64,000 bases of DNA. It comes from Natronosalvus rutilus (lineage in GTDB: Archaea; Halobacteriota; Halobacteria; Halobacteriales; Natrialbaceae). The notes beneath the pieces are model-generated. The model saw only the letters and a list, made by a program, of their open reading frames with translations. It was not told the DNA's origin and did no database searches. Below are positions 1-8,943 of this stretch, in pieces (the stretch's first letter is position 1; every line of letters starts with the position of its first letter). The position numbers and the translations under genes are program-made. Where the stretch lies: positions 2,523,451-2,587,450 of the forward strand of contig NZ_CP100355.1 of assembly GCF_024204665.1 (NCBI RefSeq). Reading direction: 5' to 3'.

Positions 1-1
1 C

Positions 2-1357
2 AGGAACATTCGGAACGATAATACGCTGTTTTACTTCCCACCTGGGCGGTACTACATGGACGAACAGCTCCGGTTTACTGGCTTCGACAACGTCGCCTTC
101 ATCGGCGACGACGCGACGCTCGTGCCCGCGAACTACTACAACTTCGACGGCCCGCAGTACCGGCTCTTCCGTCTCGGCGTCGGCTACAGACCAGGACGCC
201 GTCTTCGTTTCGAGGGATTCGACATCGACCAGACGGCCCCCGACACCGGGATTCGCGTCATCGAGGCCCACGTCTCCGATCGCCTCGAGGTGCGCGACAT
301 CAACATCAAAGGCCAGCACGACAGCGGGACGTGGGGACCAGGCCTGTTCAACGTCACTGATTCGAGCGGCTACGGCATCGTCGAGCGCTTCCGCGCCCCC
401 CAGGGTGGCGAGTGGATCGACAACACCCCGACCGCCGGCGAACGCTGGCGCGGGCCGACCGGCATCCTGGCCAACCAGAACGCCGGCACCCTCGAGTTCA
501 AACACTGTACGCTCGGTGCCTTCCCCGACAACGGTCTCTACGCCGCCGGCGGAAGCGGGAAAATCATCGTGAGTGGTGGCACCTACCGGAACAGTAACGG
601 CGCGAACATCCGCGTCGGTGGCAACGGCAGCGAGATCAACTGGCCAAGCGTCAAAATCGACGACACCCGCCCGGAAGACGTGGCCCAGCGCGGAATCCGG
701 ATCGAGAACGGCAAGAACCTGCGTATCAAAGGGGCAGCCGTCGAAATCACCTCGCCGATGCCGACCAGCCACGCAATCTCGGCGATGCCCACCTGTGACA
801 GCGCTCGAATCGAGCGCGTCCGCATTGACATGCAGGGCAACGACGTCAATCACGGCATCGTCGTCTCCCCCAACTGCGGGGAGGTCATCATCGTCGAGAC
901 GCAGATCAACCACGAAACCGCCGGCGGCTACCCGCTGTGGATCCGCAACACGAACGCGACCGACCGCGTGCTCGCCGAATACCTCACGATCACCGGCGAG
1001 GCAGGCGACGCCTCCGGATTCCGTGACGGCATCCGCGTCGAGCGAGACAACTGCCGGTTCAACGTGACCGAGGTCAACCAGTCCGCGCGCAGTGGCGCCA
1101 CCCGAAACGCGATCACGTCGACCGCCGACGACCTGACGGTCTGGAAGAGTACCCTTCGCGCGAACCAGTACCCCATCGTCGAACTCGGTTCCGAGTCGCT
1201 CTACCTGGAAGTCGACGCCGAGTCGACCGGCGGTAAACACGCGGCCTGCCTGTACGATCAGAGTAGCAATATCTCTATCCGCAACAGTCGAATGGTCAAT
1301 GGCGTGCGCGACCTCGGCTCCTCGAGCCTCGAGCTGTCGAACAACACGACCTACTGA
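2..1357 (+). CDS. Right-handed beta-helix protein, 5' end missing
   Basis: The reading frame is already open at base 2, so the gene begins upstream of the window; the Met codon at position 56 is internal. The visible 450 or so residues are built from short repeating Asn-, Gly- and Ile/Val-rich rungs typical of the right-handed parallel beta-helix (pectate-lyase-like) fold, for example around residues that read as NSNGANIRVGGNGSEI. Several N-x-S/T sequons suggest a surface or secreted, possibly glycosylated protein. Such folds occur in polysaccharide lyases, glycan-binding proteins and tail-spike-like proteins; no catalytic residues can be assigned from the fragment. The signal peptide, if any, lies outside the window. 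The fold assignment is fairly firm; the substrate is unknown. Confidence 0.75.
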   Translation, partial: RNIRNDNTLFYFPPGRYYMDEQLRFTGFDNVAFIGDDATLVPANYYNFDGPQYRLFRLGVGYRPGRRLRFEGFDIDQTAPDTGIRVIEAHVSDRLEVRDINIKGQHDSGTWGPGLFNVTDSSGYGIVERFRAPQGGEWIDNTPTAGERWRGPTGILANQNAGTLEFKHCTLGAFPDNGLYAAGGSGKIIVSGGTYRNSNGANIRVGGNGSEINWPSVKIDDTRPEDVAQRGIRIENGKNLRIKGAAVEITSPMPTSHAISAMPTCDSARIERVRIDMQGNDVNHGIVVSPNCGEVIIVETQINHETAGGYPLWIRNTNATDRVLAEYLTITGEAGDASGFRDGIRVERDNCRFNVTEVNQSARSGATRNAITSTADDLTVWKSTLRANQYPIVELGSESLYLEVDAESTGGKHAACLYDQSSNISIRNSRMVNGVRDLGSSSLELSNNTTY

Positions 1358-1509
1358 TCACGCTGGTGAGGGTCGTTGCGGTGCAGTAACTGGCGACCGA
1401 AGCGGCCATCTCTCCGTCGGTATCTTCGAATTGGGCGTCGCTGTGGTGTTTTCTGATTCCTGAGACCCACCGGGGAAACACTTTACCTCCTTTCTTTCCC
1501 ACGTAGCCC

Positions 1510-1737
1510 ATGGAGCAGTTCGAGAAGTACGTCTCCTCGGCGACGCTTCGCGAGGAAAACGAGTCGATCAAGCAGTATCAGAACACGGTCGGCCTGGCGT
1601 GTCCGGCCTGCGACCAACCGTTCGACGACATGGTCGTCTGCAAGGACGAACACACAAGCCTGAACCAGACCATCCCGCTCGACATCTGTACGGGCGTCGA
1701 GGACGGGAAGCCAGTGTTGTTTACCCACAAACCCTAG
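1510..1737 (+). CDS. Small conserved-type protein with a CPAC pair (75 aa)
   Basis: This 75-residue acidic protein carries a CPAC motif in its middle and two further single cysteines (VVCKD and DICTG), which together could form a zinc site. It starts close behind a TATA-like AT-rich stretch (tttacctcctttc), consistent with a leaderless or short-leader transcript. It resembles a family of roughly 75-residue haloarchaeal proteins that databases list as uncharacterised (I recall a DUF7385-like or 'flagella cluster protein' label, not verified). No enzymatic motif is visible. It sits alone between the beta-helix gene and the DNA ligase, with gaps of about 150 and 95 bases, so context does not suggest a role. 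Confidence 0.7.
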   Translation: MEQFEKYVSSATLREENESIKQYQNTVGLACPACDQPFDDMVVCKDEHTSLNQTIPLDICTGVEDGKPVLFTHKP

Positions 1738-1832
1738 TGGCAGTCGACGCCTGGAAGGGGACTGACCGGTCACACCGGTGGCCGACGCCATCTCGAACCC
1801 CTTAAGCGACCGCCGTCGCCTACACCCACGAC

Positions 1833-3656
1833 ATGGACTTCGCCACGTTCGCCGACCACGCCGCCACCATCGAGGCCGAACCCGCGAATCTCGAGACCGT
1901 TGCGCACGTCCGGTCGCTCCTCGAGGCAGCTGGCCCGGACCTCGAGGTCGTCGCCCGCTTCGTTCAGGGACGGGTGTTCCCCGCCTGGGACGCCCGAAAG
2001 CTCGACATCGGCCCGCGGACGTGCTACGAGGCGATCGCTCGCGCGGCCGGGACGAACGTCGGCCCGGACGACGTCGAGACAGCCGTCGCCGAGGTCGGCG
2101 AGATCGGCGCCGTCGCCGCGAGCTACGAGTTCGGCGGCCAGCGGGGGCTGGGGGCGTTCGGCGGCGGTGGCGGCAGTGGCGGCGGCCAGGACGAACTCAC
2201 CGTCGCGACGGTATCCGACACGCTCACGGAACTGGCCGAAACCGACGGCTCGGGCAGCCACGATGCGAAGGTGGACCTCCTGTTCTCGCTGTTCAACCGG
2301 TGTGCGACCGACGAGGCCCGCTACCTCGCTCGCCTTGTCCTCTCGGAGATGCGCATCGGCGTCGGCGAAGGGACCGTCCGCGACGCCACCGCGGAGGCGT
2401 TCGACGTCCCCGCCGACCGCGTCGAGCGCGCGTTGCAGGTCTCGAACGATTACGGCCACGTCACTGTCGTCGCGCGAGATGAGGGGCTCGAGGGGCTGGA
2501 CGCGCTCACCCTCGAGGTCGGGCGCCCGGTCCAGGCGATGCTCGCCCAGGCGGGGAGCGTGACCGACGCCCTCGAGGCCTGGGACGAGGCGGCCGTCGAG
2601 TGGAAGTACGACGGGGCGCGCGTCCAGTTGCACTACGCGCCTGATGGCGTCGAGACGACGGGTGCGTCCGACGGGAACTCGGGGGACGAACGACCGACAA
2701 CGCGCGTCTTCTCGAGGAACATGGAGGACGTGACCGACGCGCTCCCGGAGGTCGTCGAGTTCGCCGAAGCGGCTCTCGAGGTGCCGACGATCCTGGACGG
2801 CGAGGTGGTCGCCGTCGACGACGACGGGGACCCGCTCCCGTTCCAGGAGGTGCTCCGGCGATTTCGACGGAAACACGACGTGGCGAAAGCGCGCGAGGAC
2901 GTGGCCGTCCGGCCTGTCTTCTTTGACTGTCTCCACGCCGATGGCGAGGACCTGCTCGACGTCCCGCTCACGGATCGCCACGACCGACTCGAGGCAGTGC
3001 TCTCGTCCGAGGACGACCCCAAAACGGAGACGGGCGCGTCCGAAGCGCCCAATGACGCCGCTGAAACGGGAGCGACCGTGACGACAGGGGATGAGACGCC
3101 CGAGGGCCTCTCGCTCCTCTGGCTCACCGACGACCCCGACGAGATTGAATCGATCGACGCCGACGCGCTCGAGAGCGGTCACGAGGGGATCATGCTCAAG
3201 GACCCCGACTCGACGTACTCGCCAGGCCGGCGCGGCAAGCGCTGGCTGAAGCGGAAACCCGACGTCGAGACGCTCGACTGCGTCGTCACCGGCGCGGAGT
3301 GGGGTGAAGGCCGGCGTGGAACCTTCCTCGGCACGTTCCTGCTGTCCGTGCGGGCGACGGACACCTCCGGAGATGGCGCGTTCGAGACCATCGGCAAGGT
3401 CGCCACGGGGATCACCGACGAGACCCTCGCGGAGCTGACCGAGCGCCTCGAGCCGTACGTCCGCGCCGAGGACGGCAAGGACGTGGATCTCGAGCCCGCG
3501 GTCGTGTTCGAGGTGGGCTACGAGGAGATCCAGACCTCGCCGACGTACAGTTCGGGGTACGCGCTCCGATTCCCCCGGTTTCTCGGGATCAGGGAGGACA
3601 AAACGCCGTCCGAGGCGGACTCCCTCGAGCGCGTCGAACGGCTCCGGTCGCCGTGA
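1833..3656 (+). CDS. ligA: ATP-dependent DNA ligase
   Basis: Seals nicks in duplex DNA using ATP (replication, repair). The adenylation motif KYDGAR is plain, with the nucleophile Lys near residue 258, preceded by the N-terminal DNA-binding domain and followed by the other nucleotidyltransferase motifs (LDGEVVAVD; EGIMLKDP; KRWLKRKP) and an OB-fold. At 607 residues it is slightly longer than usual; the excess lies in two low-complexity insertions, a Gly-rich run near residues 107-119 and an acidic/Thr-rich linker around residues 395-430. The start is the first ATG of the frame and follows a short leader. Family assignment is firm; it is the eukaryote/archaeal replicative-type ligase, not the NAD-dependent LigN that some haloarchaea also carry. 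Confidence 0.96.
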   Translation: MDFATFADHAATIEAEPANLETVAHVRSLLEAAGPDLEVVARFVQGRVFPAWDARKLDIGPRTCYEAIARAAGTNVGPDDVETAVAEVGEIGAVAASYEFGGQRGLGAFGGGGGSGGGQDELTVATVSDTLTELAETDGSGSHDAKVDLLFSLFNRCATDEARYLARLVLSEMRIGVGEGTVRDATAEAFDVPADRVERALQVSNDYGHVTVVARDEGLEGLDALTLEVGRPVQAMLAQAGSVTDALEAWDEAAVEWKYDGARVQLHYAPDGVETTGASDGNSGDERPTTRVFSRNMEDVTDALPEVVEFAEAALEVPTILDGEVVAVDDDGDPLPFQEVLRRFRRKHDVAKAREDVAVRPVFFDCLHADGEDLLDVPLTDRHDRLEAVLSSEDDPKTETGASEAPNDAAETGATVTTGDETPEGLSLLWLTDDPDEIESIDADALESGHEGIMLKDPDSTYSPGRRGKRWLKRKPDVETLDCVVTGAEWGEGRRGTFLGTFLLSVRATDTSGDGAFETIGKVATGITDETLAELTERLEPYVRAEDGKDVDLEPAVVFEVGYEEIQTSPTYSSGYALRFPRFLGIREDKTPSEADSLERVERLRSP

Positions 3657-3677
3657 CCGAAGGGCGTCTGTGGCTGG

Positions 3678-4232
3678 TCACGAGGTGGTTTCGGCGGTCC
3701 TCATCGACTCGCCGTCGATCGTCACGGCGACGGCGTCGGGTTCGTCGTCCTCCTCGTCGGTGATTCGTATCGCAATAGAATGGACTACGGCATCGTCGAC
3801 TGTCGGCTCGTCCGAATCGGAGGCGATAGAGACGTGAATACCGTCTTCGGTTCGTTCGATTTCCCGGACCTCGAGCCAGTGCTGGCTCGACCACGATCGT
3901 ACCACGACGACCACGAGGTACGATCGGTCGAAATCGGTCTCCGCGACGAATTCCATGATTTCGTCCTCGGCCTCGCCCTCGCTCTCGTTTCCGTCCCCGT
4001 CCTCGCCTCGCATCCGCTCTCGAGCCGTCGACCGGTCCGTGAGGATCGTCTGGTACGAGTGTGGTCGCTCCCCAGACGGCTCGAGACCGTCGTCTACCAG
4101 GTGACTGCCGACGCGATGGTGCGTCTCGACCGTCATCCCATCAGGGAGGGTGGGGCTCTCTCTTGCCCCCAGACACCCCGCGACGCTGACCGACCCCATC
4201 GCGACCCCGGCGAGGAATCGGCGGCGGTTCAT
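3678..4232 (-). CDS. Tat-exported lipoprotein, unknown function
   Basis: The N terminus reads MNRRRFLAGVAMGSVSVAGC: a twin-arginine motif, a short hydrophobic core and a lipobox ending VAGC, so the protein should be exported folded and lipid-anchored outside the cell, the usual haloarchaeal lipoprotein route. An ATG three codons upstream (4241) is an alternative start. The mature part (about 165 residues) is acidic, with an E/D-rich loop around residue 75-90 and beta-strand-like alternation after it (SYLVVVVVRSWSS). I recognise no enzymatic family. It is convergent with the ligase gene and divergent from the inositol-phosphatase-family gene. Confidence 0.8.
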   Translation of the reverse strand: MNRRRFLAGVAMGSVSVAGCLGARESPTLPDGMTVETHHRVGSHLVDDGLEPSGERPHSYQTILTDRSTARERMRGEDGDGNESEGEAEDEIMEFVAETDFDRSYLVVVVVRSWSSQHWLEVREIERTEDGIHVSIASDSDEPTVDDAVVHSIAIRITDEEDDEPDAVAVTIDGESMRTAETTS

Positions 4233-4455
4233 ATCCCCCATTCTCGTCGGCCGCATATATGTATTCTTGGTGACGTCTACTCCACGGGTGGATACCCCGG
4301 TCGAACCGAGTTCGTTTTTACAGTACGGCCAGCGGACGTGTATCCAGTTTCCGGGTTTCCGCGACCAGATGTTTCGAACGACCTCAAACCGACATCCATT
4401 CTCGAGTGACACCGAACCGGCATCCATTTGACCGTTCGTCCACCGAAGACGAGGT

Positions 4456-5283
4456 ATGAGCGAACGAGAGGACAGTCTCGACGCGGGGTCGACGGCGGAT
4501 CGGGCCACAGTCGCCGCTCGAGCGGCCGAGGCCGGGTCCAAGGTCGCCCACGACTCGTTCCGGAAGGACATTCCGGTCGAGTTGAAGGGCGGGAAGACGG
4601 ACGTGGTAACCCAGGCGGACCGGGACGCCCAGCGGACGGTCATCGAAGTGATCCGGGAGACCTACCCCGACGATCCGATCGTCGGCGAGGAGGACGACGA
4701 GCGAAAGACGGTCCCGCCGGAGGGGCCCGCCTGGATCATCGACCCCATCGACGGGACGAACAACTACGTCCGCGGGATTCGAATCTTCGGAACGGCCGTC
4801 GCCGCCGTCGTGGACGGCGAACCCGTCGGATCGGCGGTCGTCATGCCCGCGCTGGGCGATACGTACCGGGCGGGGCCGGACGGCGTCACCCGCAACGGCG
4901 AGCACATCTCGGTCAGCGACCGCGACGACCCCGAGACCTGCGCGGTCTGTCCGACCATCTGGTGGGACTTCGACGAGCGCGACCAGTACGCCGCCGCGAC
5001 CAGGGAGATCGTCCAGCGCTTCGGCGACATGCGGCGGTACGGCTGCGCGCAGGCGGCCCTCTCGATGGTCGCCGCGGGCGCACTCGACGGCGTCATCACG
5101 AACCTCAGGGCGAATCCCTGGGATTCCGTCGCTGGGGTCCACCTGATCAGAACGGCCGGCGGAACGGTCACTGACATCGACGGCGAACCCTGGCGCTACG
5201 ATTCTCGAGGTCTGGTCGCCTCCAACGGAGAAGACGAGGTCCACGACGAGGTACTCGCGGCGACGCGAGCCATCGAAACGTAG
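4456..5283 (+). CDS. Inositol monophosphatase family phosphatase
   Basis: A Mg2+-dependent, Li+-sensitive-type phosphatase. The metal-binding signatures are visible: GEED near residues 77-80, DPIDGT at about 96-101, and WDSVAG at about 222-227 followed by the IRTAGG turn. The length (275 aa) is normal for the family. In archaea such enzymes hydrolyse myo-inositol-1-phosphate, fructose-1,6-bisphosphate or both; the substrate cannot be told from sequence here. It is not in an operon: the neighbour upstream is divergent and the next gene downstream is convergent. Confidence 0.92.
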   Translation: MSEREDSLDAGSTADRATVAARAAEAGSKVAHDSFRKDIPVELKGGKTDVVTQADRDAQRTVIEVIRETYPDDPIVGEEDDERKTVPPEGPAWIIDPIDGTNNYVRGIRIFGTAVAAVVDGEPVGSAVVMPALGDTYRAGPDGVTRNGEHISVSDRDDPETCAVCPTIWWDFDERDQYAAATREIVQRFGDMRRYGCAQAALSMVAAGALDGVITNLRANPWDSVAGVHLIRTAGGTVTDIDGEPWRYDSRGLVASNGEDEVHDEVLAATRAIET

Positions 5284-5310
5284 CAATTTCAATCGGCCTC
5301 GAGGGAGAGG

Positions 5311-5363
5311 TTCGCTACGGTTTGAGTAGCAGATGTGTTACCGTCTGAGAAATAGATTCGCTA
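5311..5363 (-). repeat. 23-bp degenerate tandem array starting at a stop codon
   Basis: Read on the minus strand, the last codons and TAG stop of the neighbouring regulator gene are followed by two more degenerate copies of the same unit. The stop triplet and its equivalents fall at 5361-5363 (TAG), 5338-5340 (TAA) and 5315-5317 (TAG), exactly 23 bases apart, each within a shared core resembling CGGTAGCGAA. This is one of eight similar arrays in the window. Confidence 0.7.
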
Positions 5364-6044
5364 CCGCTCGACCGCCACGTCCACAGACGAGGGAAGTGAG
5401 ACGGCGAGCGCGTTGCTGGTCAGGTTACCGGTCGCGCGGCGCAACCGCTCGGAGACGGCGTTCGTCGAGATGTCCAGCGCCTCCGCCAGGTCCTCGATCT
5501 GCGCCTCGCGCGGAACCTCGAAGTATCCCATTCGAAGCGCGGTCACGAGCGCCTCCCGCTGCTCGGGCGTCAGGTCGTACTCGCGTTCCTTCGGCGCAGA
5601 GCCAGGGTACATCCGCTGGAGTTCGAACGCGTAGCCCTGTTCGTGGAAGAACGTCTGGAACTCCTCGAGCGCCTCCCGGTCGACGAACTGAAGTTTGAGG
5701 TACCAGGTGCCGTTCGCGGCTTCCGCCTCCTGCATGACGCCGTGGCGGTCGACGATCTGGTCCACCAGGTGCTGAACGGGTTCGGCCCAGTCGACGTTGA
5801 AGTAGTGGACGTTCGAGTCCGAATCGAGCAGGGTGAGTTCGTTGACGGAAGGATCGTTTCGAAGCGTCGTCTCCAGGGTCTCGAGGTCGTCCTCGTCCGC
5901 GGCCACCCACAGAAACGGCATCACCCACTCCCTGCTGTGGGTCGCGAGGCGCTCGACCTCCACGGTCGCGTCTGGAAGGGTCTCGAGCGTGTGCTCAAGC
6001 GCGAACGCGTTCGCAGGAACGGTAAACTCGGTGATAACGCTCAT
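5361..6044 (-). CDS. Bacterioopsin-activator-type HTH regulator
   Basis: A 227-residue cytoplasmic transcription regulator of the haloarchaeal Bat-like class. The N-terminal half is an alpha/beta sensor-like region; the C-terminal 55 or so residues hold the HTH_10 domain, recognisable from LTPEQREALVTALRMGYFEV and the helix-turn-helix around IEDLAEALDISTNAVSERLRR. The chosen ATG (MSVITEF) sits just behind an A/T-rich stretch; upstream extension of the frame lacks coding character. It is divergent from an Lrp-type gene with about 95 bases between starts. Target genes cannot be inferred. Confidence 0.88.
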   Translation of the reverse strand: MSVITEFTVPANAFALEHTLETLPDATVEVERLATHSREWVMPFLWVAADEDDLETLETTLRNDPSVNELTLLDSDSNVHYFNVDWAEPVQHLVDQIVDRHGVMQEAEAANGTWYLKLQFVDREALEEFQTFFHEQGYAFELQRMYPGSAPKEREYDLTPEQREALVTALRMGYFEVPREAQIEDLAEALDISTNAVSERLRRATGNLTSNALAVSLPSSVDVAVER

Positions 6045-6097
6045 ACGATGAATCTCGAGTGGACAACCATAAACAGGCCGACATTGGTCGAGTTGCG

Positions 6098-6132
6098 GAT
6101 GTACAAAGAATTTTGTCGACCTGATGTACATC
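6098..6132 (+). promoter_or_regulatory. Paired GATGTACA sites, probable Lrp operator
   Basis: Two copies of GATGTACA (6098-6105 and 6123-6130) lie 25 bases apart; the second is part of a perfect 10-bp palindrome GATGTACATC (6123-6132). Between them is an ACAAA/TTTGT inverted repeat (6103-6116). The block ends seven bases before the ATG of the Lrp-type gene, so autoregulation is the simplest reading. It also argues for the start at 6139 over the in-frame ATG at 6124, which lies inside the palindrome. Confidence 0.5.
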
Positions 6133-6138
6133 AATAGT

Positions 6139-6603
6139 ATGGACCTCGACGACACCGATCGGGCGATCCTCCGGATTCTACAGGAAAACGCCCGAACGCC
6201 GTTCAGCGAAATCGCCCGCCAGATCGACATGTCGAGCGCGACCGTGCACGACCGGGTCAATCGCTTAGAGGAAGCGGACGTCATCGAGGGCTACCACGCG
6301 CAGGTCGAGCCGAAATCGATCGGGCTCGGCATCTCCGCGCTCGTCGGTCTGCGGGTCGAACAGGGGCGGGAACAGGATACTCTCGACCGACTGACCGACA
6401 TCGAGGGGGTCCAGGAGGTCCATCTCACGACTGGCGAATGGGACGTCATGATGCGCGTCTACGCTGCCGACGCGGACGCTCTGCGCGAGTTGATGTTCGA
6501 CCAGATCGCACAGATGGACGGCTTTTCGCGTTCGCAGACCATGGTCATTCTCGGGACGACCTACGACAGCCAGGAACTACCAATCGCGCCGGACGGGAAC
6601 TGA
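6139..6603 (+). CDS. Lrp/AsnC family regulator
   Basis: A 154-residue Lrp/AsnC-type regulator: N-terminal winged HTH (DDTDRAILRILQENARTP, then SSATVHDRVNRLEEADVIEGY) and a C-terminal RAM/AsnC ligand-binding domain (GVQEVHLTTGEWDVMMRVYA). These proteins form dimers to octamers and respond to amino acids or other small effectors. The start is set by the palindrome that overlaps the more upstream ATG. It stands alone, divergent from a Bat-type regulator. The GATGTACA sites in front of it are the best candidate binding sites. Confidence 0.9.
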   Translation: MDLDDTDRAILRILQENARTPFSEIARQIDMSSATVHDRVNRLEEADVIEGYHAQVEPKSIGLGISALVGLRVEQGREQDTLDRLTDIEGVQEVHLTTGEWDVMMRVYAADADALRELMFDQIAQMDGFSRSQTMVILGTTYDSQELPIAPDGN

Positions 6604-6678
6604 CGTCGTCTCGGTCGCCGTTTGCTCACGCAGCGAAAAACCGCAAACGGTAAGCGACGACCACACCGGTGTGGTGGT

Positions 6679-7794
6679 ATGGAAGCGTACGTCGACCGCT
6701 ACGGCGCAGGACGAATCTGGCTGGCGGTCGTGGGATCGCTCGTCGCGTTGATCACGCTCGCGGCTATAGTGTTCCCGCAGCGAGTCGCCGCCGACATCCT
6801 CTGGCACTACTACTGGGGTCCAGTCGCCGCCGACGCCCAGAACTACGGCTGTCTCGCCTGGAACGGCGGGTCACCGACCGAGTGCGGGCCGAACACGACC
6901 GGACCGGAGGCCAGCCCCGGCTACACCTGGCAGTCCTACGCGGGGTACATTCCGACGCTCGTGCTCATGCTCGTCGGGATCATCCTCCTGATCAAGCACC
7001 TCGAGATCGATCGCTACCGCGCGGGCTTTTACGGCCTGTTCCCGTTCATGCTGTTCGGCGGGGCGCTGCGCGTCGTCGAGGACGCCAACGTCCGCGCGCT
7101 CGTCGAGACCGGCGAGATGCAGATGGAATTGCCGTGGGTAGCGGCACTCATCAGTCCCTTCATCTACGTGACCGTCTTCTTCGTCGCGTTGTTCGCTGTC
7201 GTCGTCTCCGTCTGGCTCGATCGAAACGGGTACGTCTCGGGCTACGAGTACCCCCTCGCTGGAATCGGGACGGCCGCGTTGACGGTGACGGTAGCCTACC
7301 TCGGCTACTTCGCAGCGACCTACGAACTGGCGAGTTTCCACCCGCTCATTCCGACGATCACGCTGGTCGGAGCTACTGTCGTCACCGCCGTCACCTACGG
7401 GGCGATCACGCGATTCGCGCCGGATCTCAACCGGGGAACCGGGTTCATGGGAGCGATCGTCATCTGGGCGCACAGCGTCGACGGCATCGCCAACGTCATC
7501 GGCCTCGACTGGGCCAGCGCGTTCGGCCTCGGGTACGATCCGAAACACCCGGTCAACGCCTGGATCGTCGCCACGACCGAAGCGGTGCTCCCGGCGTCGG
7601 TCGTCGACGTGATCGGCGCGGCCTGGCCGTTCCTCATCGTCAAAGTCGTCGCCGCCGTCTTCATCATCTGGGTGTTCGACGAGTCGATCTTCGAGGAGAG
7701 TCCCCGGTACGCCATCTTGCTGTTGATCACGGTGGTCGCCGTCGGTCTCGGGCCGGGAACGCGAGACATGCTTCGGGCGACGTTCGGGATCTGA
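6679..7794 (+). CDS. DUF63 family polytopic membrane protein
   Basis: A 371-residue integral membrane protein with roughly nine hydrophobic segments: one near residues 10-30, one near 95-110, and further helices through to the C terminus. Conserved-looking polar features include [17 protein letters not shown] and [15 protein letters not shown], both typical of DUF63 proteins, a widespread euryarchaeal family of unknown function. Start chosen at the ATG after the palindromic CCACACCGGTGTGG; the longer frame adds non-hydrophobic residues. A short non-cytoplasmic loop with two cysteines (residues 57-75: GC ... EC) could form a disulfide. Confidence 0.85.
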   Translation: MEAYVDRYGAGRIWLAVVGSLVALITLAAIVFPQRVAADILWHYYWGPVAADAQNYGCLAWNGGSPTECGPNTTGPEASPGYTWQSYAGYIPTLVLMLVGIILLIKHLEIDRYRAGFYGLFPFMLFGGALRVVEDANVRALVETGEMQMELPWVAALISPFIYVTVFFVALFAVVVSVWLDRNGYVSGYEYPLAGIGTAALTVTVAYLGYFAATYELASFHPLIPTITLVGATVVTAVTYGAITRFAPDLNRGTGFMGAIVIWAHSVDGIANVIGLDWASAFGLGYDPKHPVNAWIVATTEAVLPASVVDVIGAAWPFLIVKVVAAVFIIWVFDESIFEESPRYAILLLITVVAVGLGPGTRDMLRATFGI

Positions 7795-7920
7795 GTCCCT
7801 AACCCAATTAGTTCGTTCAGCGTGGGAACAAGCCGATTCGTCGATCGACTTCAGGCCGCGAACCAGGCGCCAAATTAGATCGAAATCAGCCAGTACGACG
7901 CCGAATGCGAGGATATCGGG

Positions 7921-8706
7921 TCAGTATCCCGGTCCCGCCCGTCGCCAGCACTCGTCGAAACTCGAGGCGAGGTCGGTGGCAATTCCATCGTCCCGGAAGT
8001 TGACGACGGCGAGGAGGTCGTCGGCGTGAACCGGATCGAGGACCTCGACGCAGACCTCCCGGTCGTCGACGACGATAAACCGCTGGTGAGGGACGGTCTT
8101 CGTTCGACGAATACGCAACCCGGAATCGAGCAACCGCGCGAGCGGCGGTGAGGACGGGTCGAACTCGGTCGCGAGCAATCGAACGTCGATTCCGTCGTCG
8201 AGACAGGCCTCGAGCCGCGTGACGAACGCTTCGCGGATGTCCGACCGGAACGCGACCGTGTCGACGTAGATTCGGATCTCGATGGCCGCCGAACCGAAGC
8301 GCTCGACCAGAAGGTCGCGCGCGGCGACGTCGTGGAACGCGCTGGTCGCGAACTGCTCGGTCTGTACCTCCTCGGCGAGCGCCGTCAGGTTCCGGCGGGC
8401 ACTCGAGGCCGTCCGTTCGTACTCGCCGCGTTTCGTCTCGAGTTCGTTTCGACGGCGTCCGAGGACGCGATCGATCGCCATCGACGGTTCGACGTGGGCG
8501 TACGTCCGCGGGCGGCCGTCGTCCGCTCTGACGAGCGATCGGTCCGCGAGGGAATTGAGCACGTCGTAGATTCGCCCGATCGGGACGTCTGCCTCGGACG
8601 CCACGTCGTCGGCCGTCATCACGCCGTTCTCTACGAGGGCGACGTACACTCGAGCCTCGTAACTCGAGAGCCCCAGCGTCGTCAACTCGTCGACGTACTC
8701 GTCCAT
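7921..8706 (-). CDS. TrmB-type transcriptional regulator
   Basis: A 261-residue regulator. The N-terminal winged HTH (LTTLGLSSYEARVYVALVENG ... ADVPIGRIYDVLNSLADRSL, shown here in two parts) is typical of the TrmB family, followed by a short coiled-coil segment (residues 88-115) and a C-terminal effector domain with beta strands resembling the PLD-like sugar-binding part of TrmB proteins. In haloarchaea, members control sugar metabolism and transport or other pathways. No sugar gene is adjacent. An ATG 20 codons upstream is in frame but adds residues without family character. Confidence 0.85.
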   Translation of the reverse strand: MDEYVDELTTLGLSSYEARVYVALVENGVMTADDVASEADVPIGRIYDVLNSLADRSLVRADDGRPRTYAHVEPSMAIDRVLGRRRNELETKRGEYERTASSARRNLTALAEEVQTEQFATSAFHDVAARDLLVERFGSAAIEIRIYVDTVAFRSDIREAFVTRLEACLDDGIDVRLLATEFDPSSPPLARLLDSGLRIRRTKTVPHQRFIVVDDREVCVEVLDPVHADDLLAVVNFRDDGIATDLASSFDECWRRAGPGY

Positions 8707-8943
8707 GTGAGCATTCGTGACGTTCAGCCTCGGATGACTTAGGGGTTGCGTTCGCCAGGATCTCATCGAAAAATGCGTTCAACGCGGCTTTCCGTCGGTT
8801 GGGAGGAGATCCAGGTCTTCGGCGATCAGCGGACGAACGCGAACGAATTACTCGGCGGAGTGAGCACGAACGAAACGCTCGACGGACGGCGACCGCGCCC
8901 GTGAGTTGAAAGAGTTAATCGGAACCGGCCGAAAGAGGAACCC

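Noticed and set aside
1770-3182. A 470-codon open frame antisense to the DNA ligase
   Set aside because: The ligase on the other strand carries all catalytic motifs, whereas this frame shows only antisense composition.
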